In this document: positions 1 through 13,100 of the stretch, one piece after another | How the letters are laid out: each line of letters opens with the position of its first letter | How positions within the stretch are numbered: position 1 is the stretch's first letter | NCBI RefSeq assembly: GCF_023343835.1 | Contig: NC_064439.1 | Location: 19,415,433-19,479,432 of the forward strand | Source: Lagopus muta | Lineage: Eukaryota > Chordata > Aves > Galliformes > Phasianidae | Length of the DNA: 64,000 bases | Reading direction: 5' to 3' | The notes under the pieces: model-generated | Database searches by the model: none | What the model saw: the letters and a program-made list of their open reading frames with translations, nothing else | What the model was told of the DNA's origin: nothing | Made by a program: the position numbers and the translations under genes

Positions 1-1072
1 TCATGTAACCAGTATGGATTCAAATGCTTACAATCACCACTTTTTTGTTCTTGCTAACTGCAACAAGATGTGCAGTGTCTGTTACACACATACATGATTG
101 CAGGGTAATTTTCTTTCAGTCATCCAAAAAGTATCTAACATTAATTCAGAATATTTTTTGAGTATGGAGATATGGAATGAAAAAAAAAGGAAGGGAAACA
201 TGAGTGAAGACAAAGTTGGTATCTCCACCCAAAATGTCTGCATGTTGTGGGTGAATGTGTTCTTAATAAGCAATGCTGATTGCTATCAATTTGGTTGTGG
301 TATCGTGACGGTGCACTCTTCTACATGAATCACAATGTCAAAATGCACCTAACATCCAAATGTTCACCCTCCTACATCATATAGTTGGCACATACATCTC
401 AAAGACAGAGATTAGTTTTTTTCCCTATAATATTCTAAATTTTTAATGAGAAAAATTACACCAGGAAGAATACTTTCATTGCCCAGTATGTGCAATTACC
501 ATATTACACAGGCTACAGATTCCTTTATACAATTTTTGCCCTTCATTCTTTTCAGGATTGTATTTTTTTTACTGCTAACCACAAATAGTTATTGTCTAAG
601 ATAATTATTTGTGAACATAAACACATACATTAAAAAAAAAATCATTCATAGATTTCTGATATACAACCAGAGATACCACGTCACAAATGTCTGAGGTAGA
701 TAAAAACATGAGAGGAGGGCAGGGTGTACCCCTGCATATCATTTCTGGTATACCTATTAGATTAAAATAAGTTTATGATGGGGGAGATTTCACAGTTTAT
801 CACTTAGACACTTTAATGACTCCATACACAACTTTGTTAGGTACTGGCTTGCAGGAGTATTTCCTTGTGCTAAAGCACCTTTGAGAGTTCATAGTTCATT
901 AGAATCTCCTCTGAGTCCTTTTTGATGAACAACATAACAGACAGGTAATGCACTGACATAACATGCTGCTTTAAGAAATATGCTGTCAGAAATTGCTATA
1001 GATTTCAAGCTGAGAGCATTCAGTAAGACCTGTACATGCAAGCTTAACTGTCTGTAATGCATGTGCTCTTAC
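1..1072. other. Partial intron of gene I
   Basis: AT-rich intron following the first CTLD7 exon. I looked for the expected second CTLD7 exon (a W-T-D or N-W-x-x-x-E-P-K type stretch on the minus strand) and found none. Nothing else is recognisable. Confidence 0.6.
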
Positions 1073-4000
1073 CATGTAGCTGTTAAGACCAATCCACATA
1101 GGCTGCCCATATTCCTGTGCAATTAAGAACAGTAGTGACTGGCTATATGGATCTAAAATGCTAGCAAGTTCTGAGGAATTGCTCTTGCAGGATTGTTGTG
1201 CTTCTTCCCAATTCATTTTGGAATGGGTGACAGAGTAGCTAATGCCATCAGAATGGTCAAAAGCAAATTCCAACACTGTTACCGATGACTTATAGAGTTT
1301 AGGGTCTGCAGGAATAAAAATAACAATGCCAAACAGAAGAACACAAATCTGGAGGACACACATTTGGCTTAAGCAACTGAATGACATCACTATTATTTAC
1401 AGACGTACTAGAAAATTGCTAGGTTTTTTTTTTTTTTTTAATTCTTTTTTAATTGCTAATAAGACAGGCTGAGGGAGCTGGGCTTGTTCAGCCTGGAGAA
1501 AAGAAGGCTGCCGGGTGACGTCATTGCAGCCTTTCAGTTACCTAAAGGGAGCCTAAAAACAGGAAGGGAATCAACTCTTTGAAAGGGTTGATAACTGCAG
1601 GACAAGGGGAAATGGTTTTAAGTTGAGGGAGGGGAGATTTAGGCTGGATGTCAGGGGGAGGTTCTTTACAGAGAGAGTGGTGAGGTGCTGGAACAGGCTG
1701 CCCAGAGAGGTTGTGGATGCCCCATCCCTTGAGGTGTTCAAGATCAGATTGTATGGGGCTCTGGGCAGCCTGGTCTAATATTAAACGTGGAGGTTGATGG
1801 CCCTGCATGTAGCAAGGAGGTTGGAGATTCATGATCCTTGAGGTCCTTTCCAACCCTGGCCATTCTGTAATTCTGTGATAATTTGAATGGAATATGTTCT
1901 CATTCATTTTTTAATAAGTAACAGATAACTTCAAAATAACAGTGCAATTTTCAGATTAAATAAATACACTTGCAGCCACTAGGGACTTCAAATCAGTAAA
2001 TTCACTGAATTTTACATAGCAGGAAGTCAAAAATAGCACACACACTCTGTACATTTTCAATATTCTCTTTGTGGCTTAGTATCTTCACAACTCTGTCAAG
2101 TTTATTTAGATACATGTAAAATCTACTTACCAATTACAGTAATTTCTAGATTATTATGAACTTCTGTAAAAAAATGCTTAAGATTTTTAGCTATTAAATG
2201 ATTTTAAATAAAAACATTTTGCTTTTATAAATTCTTTGCTTCAAAACATTTCCAAGTAACAACGTAATGCAAGATGGTCTCTTAAGCTTTATTGATATTT
2301 TGTCTATAACTAACCAACTATGAGAAAATAAGTGTGATCTAAATTCTGTTAAAAAGAAAAGTGATTTTAATTTTGTCATTATGAATTCCAGGATTAGTGA
2401 TACAGAACTCACCGCTGTTCTTCTGGCATATATACCCACTGGATTTATAACATGGCTCATCACTCCATTTTCCTATATCAGTATAATCTCTCTTCAGAGA
2501 AACACAGTCATACTGTTGGAGAACGGGAAGGAATATGACAGTCAGCACATTAATATTAGTTTAGTATTAGAAGTTATAAAACTAAGTAAAACAGCTATGC
2601 GAAGTTTCATGCCTTCTTTTTCTTTTTTTGTTTTAGTTCTGGGGATCGCATTACAACTGAAGAAACACCTTCCTCTTTTCTTTTTCTCTCATCTCAGGCC
2701 TCCTCTGTGGTGGTAGCTCCACAGAGCTTACTCTGAAGAAGCAGAAGATGATAATGAAATAGGAGTAGAGCAGATGGGCAATTGCTTCCAATAGTACAGC
2801 AATTTTTCACTCCTTTGAAAATCATGGAATAATAGAATATCCTGAGAAGAGACCCTGGAATTGAACCAGAAGGATCATACAAATTCTGGTTCCACACAGG
2901 AGCACTGCAAATTCTAACCGTAGCTACGAGTGTGTTGTCCAAATGTTTCTTCAAGACAGGTTTGGGGCTGTGACCACTGTCCTGGGGAGTTGCAGGAAAG
3001 GATACTCAGAGAGTAACAGTATGTTCAAGGTGAAGGAGAGAATTAAAATGTACCTTTCTGCCTTCTGGTTTTTGTTTTGTTTGTTTCAGGATGTTTCCCT
3101 GAAGCACTATCAGAACTGTAGTGAAATTGAGACACGTGTTGTGCTGCATCCTGTTTGTCTTCCTACACACCTCAGACAGGGACCAGAGCAAAATGGGCAA
3201 AAGCACAATGAATTAGCTGAGGTGAAGATTAAGCTCTCTGGATTCTTTGGGGGAGTGAGATATAAAATGAGGGGAGGTTGGACACAAGTAAAGTAGTCAC
3301 ACTGAAAATGAAGGGTAAGTTCTGAAAAGAAGATAGGGAAATAAATGGGAGAAGGTGGTTTGCGTACGTGGAAGGCTATTGTATTTACAACATTATGGCA
3401 TTTTATTTCAGACCTAGTAAGAGTGTTTTGTTGGTTTGGAAAGCAGTTGGCATCTGTCAGCCCTTAGTAGTTTAGCTGTAATTTTAAATATGGAAGAAAT
3501 AGAAATAAATTCAACTGCTGCATGGTCTCTTCCTTCATTTTCCAACGTGATTTAATTTACCAAACATGTGAAAGTGTTTCCCGTGTGCTAGCTTCTAAAA
3601 TTTGAATGCTATATCTGCATTTTCTCCAAAATAGAGAGCAAACTAGTTTGAAAAAGAAAACTTCATTTAGTCAATTTGTCCCAGAATATTCCCAAATTCT
3701 TAGGCAAATTTGCAGTAATAACATTCTCTTGCGCTAGGTATCAGTATATTTAAAGAAGGCATTGTAATGGTCATCCCAGTTTATAGATGAGTAAGCTGGA
3801 GAAAAGCTGAGGAAAACTGAGATGTTTAATTGAAGTGCTGCTCTCCACATTTTATCTTACAGTAAACTCTGAGCAATATTTACCTGCATCCGATTGCCAT
3901 CATCTTCTGGACGGAGGCTGTCAAATAAAATAGGTTCATAAATTTTTGGGGAATCTGGAGCCCAGTTTGTATAGGAAACAGCACTTCCATCAGCCCAAAC

Positions 4001-7000
4001 AAAGTTGAGTTCACTAATTATATCATTCAAGCCAATCCAGGGATCGTATAAAACATTCTTCAAATGGTAAGTGAGAAAAGCTAGGGGGAAAAAAAAAAAC
4101 ACAATAGAAAAGAAACTGAACACGTCGCGTAATCAGTCAAAACACCAATCAAGACATCAAGTAATAAACAAGTTCTGTAATTATTTTGCATTTTTTGCAT
4201 GCTATTAAAATCTTGAAAATATATTTTAATTAGCTTTTCATCAGGAATGTACCCAGTTTGATTCTGTTAAGTTTATTATGTCAGAATTTTACCAAGCCTT
4301 TGATTATGAAACATCTCAATGAACGAAAGCACTTAGAACTATAAGGATAGATTAGAAATAAGGTAGTACAGAAAAAAGCCACTTGACCATTTGTCATAGG
4401 AGTTCATTTATTTCAAACTTCAGGATGAGCTGATTGATGGATCTACAAATGGAAGCCTAAAAATATAATATAATAAGATGGAAATATGTATTTAACAATG
4501 TATTCCTAAATTACTTTGCAGAATTTAGACAGTCATTTGAGAGGTCTAATAATATAGTCATTTATATTTATGGCAAAAGTAGACCATGGGTGGTTCTTCA
4601 TTCCCTCTGTCAAATTCTACAAGCACCAGGTTGGAATTTGCTATTCTATGCCAATTCAAATTCTATGAATAATGTAAAGTAGCTTGCATGGAATGAAAGA
4701 GCAAGCAAGCCTTAGTATGACCAGCATAAAACAGCTCCAGTTTTTCCAGAAACGTTTGATACTATGACCATATAACCCATATTGAGTATATGTATTATGA
4801 AATAAATATATCGACGTACTGTCTCTCTTCTTGCCATGCTTCTTTTCTGGAAATGAACAATGTTTACAGAATAAGTGCTATTATCTAAAGGGCCATTGTA
4901 CTATACCTTGTACTTGTTCATTTTGTATGGTAGCCAGATGTCCTCCAAGGCTGATACAGTCTGTATTTGCAGTATACCAATATTGAAATTGAGAACCAAA
5001 AAATTTGTAACACTGGGGAAAAATAAGCTAGGTTATCAGAGATTGACAGCAAAAGGAATTTAGGCATGTATGACACCTGATAAAGCAGAAAATAACCCCA
5101 TCAGACCAGAAAAGAGCTGGCAGGGACTTAGCACTAGAACCAAGGCAGAACTTTTTATGTCTTTAAAATGTATTCCCTAACGTTCTGGAAGGAACTGTGA
5201 ATGGCAGAAGAAAATCTTTTCATTTATAACTCACATTTATAATTCACAAAACCTAATGTGTCAACTAGCTGTGCTGGAAAAGCCACACTCCATCATTAGA
5301 CAAAGAAGTGCTACCGATAAATACATAAAAAGCCAAGCCCAGGATTCCATTTGAAATCAAGTGCACTTTTTGAGAAGTATTTTTGACATGTAAGATATTC
5401 TAATTGAGCATTATTTCTGATTCACTCCTACTCAAATGACTGACTGTACACTAATGTTGACTGTCAGGTGAATTAAGTTCCATCTTTTTTAAGTACATAC
5501 TATTAAGATTTGTTCCATGGTAGTTTAGATGACCACTTTTCTGAAAAATAGTAAAAATATATATGACTACAAATATCATCATTTTTTAAGAGTTAGCTAA
5601 CTGGTTAAATTTTAAACATGACTTCAGAAAAATCACTGTCAAGAGATAAAAGGTCCCACTGTATAGCTATAGATACATTCCCCAAGGTCTGGTATCACAG
5701 TGTATAGATGCACACTACCAAACCTGATTTTTAAATAAAAGCCAGTCTTCAGGACATCCTCCTGGAGGTGAAGTTGCTGCTGGAGAAAGTGTGGCATTCA
5801 CAAAACTCCCATGCCTCTCACAGATAAAGCCATGTGAATGACCACAGCTAACATCATTCCACAAACCTGAAGTTTAAACACAGATAAGACATTACATAAA
5901 AGACTGAAATTTGTGGAAAAGTACCTTTGTATTTCTATATAACTGTAGTTTTGAAAACACTCTGCTGAGGAATGTCAGAGTGTATTTCAGCTGGACACTA
6001 CATCCTATCACCACTTGCAGGGGGGCTTTAGTCCTGCTGTGACTGTGGGAGTACTGCCCACATGATGTGGCAGACATGACAACTCCCTTGCCTCTGAGTA
6101 AAGCCCACTAACAGCATTGTTATACTCAAGCCTGCAAATGTGAAGTAACACTTTCTCAGTGAAAGAACAATTGAATGTGATACTTCATATGCTCATTAGG
6201 CCCTTGGTTATTTATATTATTCCTTTACTCACTATTTCCCGATTATTTTTTGAAAGAACAATTCTCCCTTTGCTTGAACGGTACATACTGCCCACACAGA
6301 TGAAAAATTAATGACCGATTTGTCCCTGCATTCTCTAACAAAGTCATTTTCATATACTCCACTCTTATAGCTAACATTGTCCCTTAACTAACATCAGATA
6401 TAACGACCATATGTTTTACATATATTTTTCCCCAAATTACTGGCAAAAAAAGAAAAAAAGATTTACAGTTAGCAAGATTTAATAAACGGGGGAAGAGTAA
6501 TAACTAAAAAAATATTTTTCTTAAAAAGCACAACTCACCATATTTTTTATCTAAGACCACACAATGTTCTTGAGCAGAAGCAAAGTTGGGTTCCCCCTCT
6601 GCCCAAGGTGCATAGCGTAAAGTACTTCCATCTATCCATCTGAAAAACATGAAAGTAATACAGCAGCTGTTAAACAGACTGTGTTCATTGAACAGTTCAG
6701 AAAAAAAAACCAACTATGCTAAAAATATATATTTTTGTGTATTTACAGCTGAGTCTGTCTGTAATTAGACTTAAAAAAGATTAAAAGATTTTAGATAATG
6801 AGATGCATAACAAATCAAAAAGAAAAAAAAACCTTCATTTTAAATAGATGCTACCTATGTATTGGAAGCATTAAAACATAATTTAAACCAGTGATTTTGC
6901 ACTGTAGTTAAACCAGCAGGAGCATACATTTCAACATAATTCCAATATTGCTTATGAGGTCCTTGCAGGATACATCCAGAAGGAACTCTGGCTGTGCAAA

Positions 7001-7123
7001 ACTTCTGCTCTGTTTTTTTAAACGGATCTTATAGCACATTTACCTACCTAAACTGTTGGTCAGCATTCAGGATTAATCCTATGAGATATGAATGCAGTTT
7101 GCCATTTTTTAAGATCTAAATAC

Positions 7124-7163
<40 letters not shown>

Positions 7164-10100
7164 CTTTCAGTTAATACTTTCTGTTACTTAGTAGTTTTCT
7201 AAAAGAAAAAAAAAAAAGTGTATTTTTGTGCTATTGATGCAACGAGACGAATACATCTTGTTTGAATGATCGTGCATAGGCACCAGACAGAACTCCTGTT
7301 GAACTAAATAGCAGAAATCACACAATTCTGTGTTGTAACTTTATTGCTGCTTCACTAGGTTTGACTGCCTTACTGGTATAATGAAAGCTGTCAAAGTTGA
7401 TTTTGAAAGATACAAGAATTGTGAAATGAAAATAACAAAATATTTTAGTTCTACTCAGTAAATAAATCTTTATTTTCTTCTTAAGCTGCAGTATAATTTC
7501 TGTATCTCAAGCTGTCTGTTCACTATTCCTTTCATATCCTTTTCCACACAAAAGCAAACATCTAAAATAGTGTAACACAGACAGTAGGCTGCGTGGCAGC
7601 TTTGACATTAATAAAACAGTGTTATGGCAGAGGTCTGAGCCAACATCCATGCTATTTAACAGTAGGCGTGCCCCTAGCATGGGCACTTACCCACCAGGAG
7701 ATGTCTGAGCAGTACTTTTGAAATACATGGCTAGTTTTGAGATGTTTTGCAGCAAAATTAATTCACGAAGGTCTTGATTGTTCTTCAATCCCTGACCTGG
7801 AACAGGCTAAACCTCTCTTTGAAAAGTTGTTTAGGGCAGCACCATGATGTGGTGTGTCAGAGCTACCCTTGCAGTAGCCTCAAATCTTTGTATAACACCA
7901 CCATATAGAACATGGCTAAAAAGTAGATTTCTGTTCATTGCTCCTTGTACGTTTAGTTATATATTTTTTTCATTGAATATTGAAATTACTGCTGATAAAA
8001 TATATTAATATTATGCAACAAGCATGCCTTCCTGTACTTCACAAGCATATGCAGCAGAATATATATGCTGTATATAGTAAATTGTAATCAAATTTCCTCT
8101 TACATATTTCCACAAAAAAATTCTTTTATTATTATCTCCAATAATAGCAAGATCTCCATGGTGGTTTCTGCAGAACATTCTGGCTTTTTCCATAGATGTA
8201 CTTTCTGTGCTGAAAAAATACTGTTTGTCCTCTTTTATAATCCAGCCATCTTCTGTGACTTCATACACTGCAACACAGGAGAAGAGTCTGCATTCTGCAC
8301 AGACCCTGTGAAAACTGCTGTTGTTACATGACAGCATCCTTTGAGTGTGAGGAGATAAACAGGAGCTTACTGGCAGAAGGGCTGACAGGTTCTGGCTTCA
8401 AGAGTGTTCCTGTAATGAAATGAAGAAAAAAAGATGTAAAATATTCTCCAATTGTTGAACCAATGTAGGTATTCAGTTAGAAGAAATGATCTTAGTGACA
8501 ATCAAAGTTCCATAATTTTTCTGCAATAAAATGAAAGAATGAAAATACTATACTTGGATGTTGATATACTTTGCACAGTAATAAGAGATTATACAGATGT
8601 CGTCAAATCTGAGCGAGAAATTCAGATTATAAACAAATTTCTTCTTAAAACAGCATATATATTTACTATTCATTGTTGGGAAAACTTTTTCTGTGACATT
8701 ACCTTGCGAAGAATCACATTTGACTGAAAAGCCACCAACTATCAAGAAAATTTCAATGAAGAAAAAAGATATAACACTAAGTGGAATATCGAAATAATGT
8801 ATCTAAACTTGCAAGACCAAGTTATAAAAATAAGACAAGTGCCATCTTTATTTTTTTTTTTTCCCAACAGGAGTTCAACATAATATTTGTATTTCTGTAT
8901 CTATAATTGCATTAAATGAATTGTGCAACATATAAGTTTTGTTAAAAAAGGTTTGCCACCTTTTAAAAAAATAATTACTTCCATGTTTGGTTGAAAGATA
9001 TAAAAGATAAAAGATTACGTAAGTTCTGCAAGCACAAAACATTAGGACTGCTTCATTATGACATTATGTACTACTGACTAATGATGGTAATTTCTTCGGA
9101 CTTTAACTGGTGCCATTCATACACTGATAGTAACTAATAAAATAGACAACTGCCATTGACGCTTCTGGAGATAGTTGTACTGATAATTCAGTTGAAGAAT
9201 TGCAAAGTAACTAGCAAAGACATCTGCACAGCATCTCTTTCAGATAGATATCCATGGCTGCTACTTTTTAAGCATGAGAAGATGAGACAACGTGAATAAA
9301 TGGGAAACAGATTATTTTGAAAACTTAACAAGCACAAAAATAGTCTGCAATGGAGAGGTATCACTTTGAAGACTGCTTCTCACACACTGCGTGAAGGAGC
9401 CTAAAGACAGCCAAAGTAAATGTTCTGAAATGTGCAACTCAGTAGAAAGCCATAACAGATTCTTCTCTTATTTCTCTGTAGTTGCAGTAGTTACATTTTG
9501 GAAAACAAACAAACAAAAATTATCATATAACATAAAGTTTTAAAATAAGGCAAAACAAGATTGATAATTTTCAGTTGAAGCATTGTATTCTGAATGAATA
9601 TGTTTTGACCTATTGTTCCACATACAGACATCCTATAAATCAACCAGATTTTCTTTGAGCACGTAACTTGCATAACACTATCCTAAAATATGAAATTCTG
9701 CAACAGAAATGGTTTTCTAGGGGGATCTTGGAGTAAAATTTATCCTACCTTCCTTTATTTCACAAATCCAGTCCTGACTGTATTCACAGTGCATGTTAAT
9801 CCAGGAGATGGAATGCTCTTTGCTGATTGCTCCGCAATTTTCTAATGGAGTGTCGTAAAAAGAAATTGTTTTCATGTAACTCACCTACAGTAGAAACAGA
9901 TATGAATAAAAATCATAGCAATAACAGGGAAAATAGCTGAACTCTGGAAGAAAAGAGAGGTAGCTCCAAAGTTACGAACCTCTCATTTTCTTTGTGTGGT
10001 TGCACAGTCCGTGTGGGCTATTAAAGCAATATAGCATTTTGTAAGGAAAAAAAAAAGCTCTCATCTTACACAGCATTCAGTGGACTGCAGCAGTCACATT

Positions 10101-13100
10101 AAACCTTTTTGCTCTGGTTTGGAATCAAATGAAGTTATAAATCAATAGCAGGGAAAGGAATGCGGCAATATATCACCACAACCACATAATATTAGGAGAG
10201 ATGATTCTCATATACTTACCACCTATTTATCTCCTTTCTGGAACTTCATGTTATCACTGCTTTGATGGTTTAATCTCATGGTTTATAAGCTTTTTCTTTT
10301 CAAATGAGTACGAAGAACACTGATTTAGGGTTACCCAATGGTAAGGCAATGATTCCTGGTAATTCTCAATACAACTTTCATCCACGCCAGTCATGAAAAT
10401 AGCTTTAACAGTGAAAGAGTCAGAACTGAAAGAAACTGGGAATGTTGAGTTCTCACCGGGGATCTGTCACTCCAGGACAGCCCACCATCAGGATCCAAAC
10501 GCTGCAAACCTATCCAGAAAAGCTGAGATGATGGCAGTTTCTTCCTAGAACATGAAAAGATATGTTGTGAAGAAAAGGACACGTTAGCTGTGTTTAGTTA
10601 CGTAGTTCACATGGAACTGTCGCTCTCACACTTACTGAAGGATTTGAGGACTACCCAGTGCTTTGAAACCAATGATGTAAGTGTATGTAACAGCTGCAAG
10701 GACGGGCTATGAGGTACTTGGTCTGTAATAGTGAGGTAGGTATAAGTGTTTCAGAGGATTCAAAGACTAAATGGTTATTAAATATTTATTTTACTTACGT
10801 TATTAAGTTTTCTATCACTCTTTGCTCTTCTTCACTATTAATAGCAGCGAGATCTCCTCCTATTTCTCTGCAGAAATCTCTGGCTTCAAACCATGTTTTC
10901 TTGTGATTTTTTTCTCTCACAAAGGTCTGTAAATAAATTTTAAAGCAGAAAACTGTGTTTTAAGTATAAAAATAAGTCCACTGATTGTCTTGTACAATCA
11001 AAATAGGAAAATATTACATTAAGATTATCATGTATAACACAGATTAAAGAATACCCTAAGTATCACTAACACAGAGATCATTGCAGTGATTCCCTTGGGC
11101 AGTCTGAATAAAAGCTCACTACATTCATACAATGAGGTGTCATTCTCTGAAGCTTAGACTTTTTATCAGTTAGGAACTCTTTCGTCTCATGAGAAGGATT
11201 ATAGAAAAAAATAACACTTACTCTGAAGCAAGAATTAGTGCTATTACTTGTATTCCAACCCAAAGGACATTTGAAATTGGAATTTTTTCCAGGAGCAAGC
11301 GGACGAGTTATTTTTTCAGCTGCTTTTTTGCAGAGAAATTTTGCCTTTAGTTCACAGTTCTGAACATCCCATAGTCCAGCTGCACTTCCAGTCCTCAGGG
11401 CAACACAACCTACTTCTTTCCCTTTGTGAAATATAAAAGAAAATTAAAATACGTTTTCAAGTAGTTCCCCTGCTTTTTCCTTTTTTTTTTTTTTTTTTTT
11501 CCCTACAGCTCATGCAATTCATTTACAAAAGACTGAAATATTATCTGTAGCGTCTGCTCAGTGGAGAAGCTTTCTAAAAAGAGGAAAACAAAGAGCACTG
11601 CTTTTCCCCTTTGAAAAGCATTATAGCTTAAGTGCATTAACCTCCCCACACCTAGCTAGCTCTTTCCTACACCATTCACAGCAAGCATTTGGCAGCCTGT
11701 CACCCAGGAGAGATGAGGAGCACCAAGGAACATGCATCCTTTTGAAATGCTATCTTCAACACCTCATTCTCTGCTTCTGAAACCAGTGGGAAAATGGTCT
11801 ACGACTCTATCAAAAGCAACTTGTGTCTATTACTTAGAGGCAATCTTAGCTTCTACGCTTTTAGCCTAGCCAAAATTCTAGATTCCCTGCCTGTGAGGTC
11901 CCCAAGTGTTCACATTCTGAGAACTCATCCCACTCTTTTGTTGTAGTTTTGTTTTGGTTGTCTTTTTTTTTTTTTTTTTTCTTTGTGTAGTCTTGACCAC
12001 TGTTATAAAGAAGATATTAAACTTCTTTTTAGCTTAACTTTAATAAGACAAATCCCATCCTAAGTCTTTAAGGATATGCCTAAACTGTGAACTGAAAAAC
12101 TGCAGAGATTTCTGAGCAAGAACTAAGTGAATTGCCTTCTGTAGCATAAGTAGTACAGCTGTGCCAGTACAAAGCTGAAAGGACCAAATGAGTCTAAGCT
12201 TTGCAGTTCAATTACACAGTCCTTCACTGTCAAGCCCCAGGCACTTTATCTAAGTGTGATGCTACACTGCAACCCCAATGGCTCCCAGGAAGCTAACTCA
12301 GGTACTTCCAGCATAGTGCTGCACTGCACAGTATCAACTCCTCCTCAGTTAACAATGAAGACAAGTTTTAAAAAATAGAAGGAAAAAAACAGAGATTACA
12401 TTGGAGTGGCAAAAAGCTCTTTGCAACCTGAGGCTGAAAACCTTAGAGTCTAAAACCTTAGAGTCTCTTACTTATTGTTTCTTATGTGTTTTTTTTTCCT
12501 CAATTCTATCATTTTAATCTCTTACACTCAGTTTGATTTTGCTCTCGTAAGCAATGAGGAGCCAGGAAATAACTATTTCTACAGTGTCATATTCCATAGA
12601 CGCTTCTAGTTAATATTTCAAAGGCAGAATGTTCATATACGTCATCCTAGATGTGTTTTAAAAATAATGGCTAATTGGGAAAGAGTTTAGTATTACAACA
12701 CAAATTTCCTCAGTAGCAAAAATCATTTCAGAAAATAGCCCTATAAAGACTTGCGAAGAGTCACTCTGACAACCACAGCAAGTGATTCAAAAGAGCATTT
12801 TTCTTTCTATTTATGAGAAACAGGTGTGAAATTCTGCCACATCAGAAACTGAGTATTTAATATTCACTTGCCATCAGAGTAAATTGTGGAAAATATAATT
12901 GGCAGGAAGTCCTAGTGATTTGCATTACTTGCTCAATAACACTGGGAGAGCATTTGAGATATTGAGTTCTGATGGTCTCAACGTTGGAACAGTAGGTAGA
13001 AAAGATGGCATCACCTCTGTGATGCCCAGGTGGAAGGGAAGAAAGCTGCCTGATTACTACATGCTGGCTTCTGTGCAGAAATTTGTGTAAGGCTGCTGAA

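Noticed and set aside
1542-1907. 121-codon minus-strand open frame
   Set aside because: It is entirely the antisense of a CR1 3' end.
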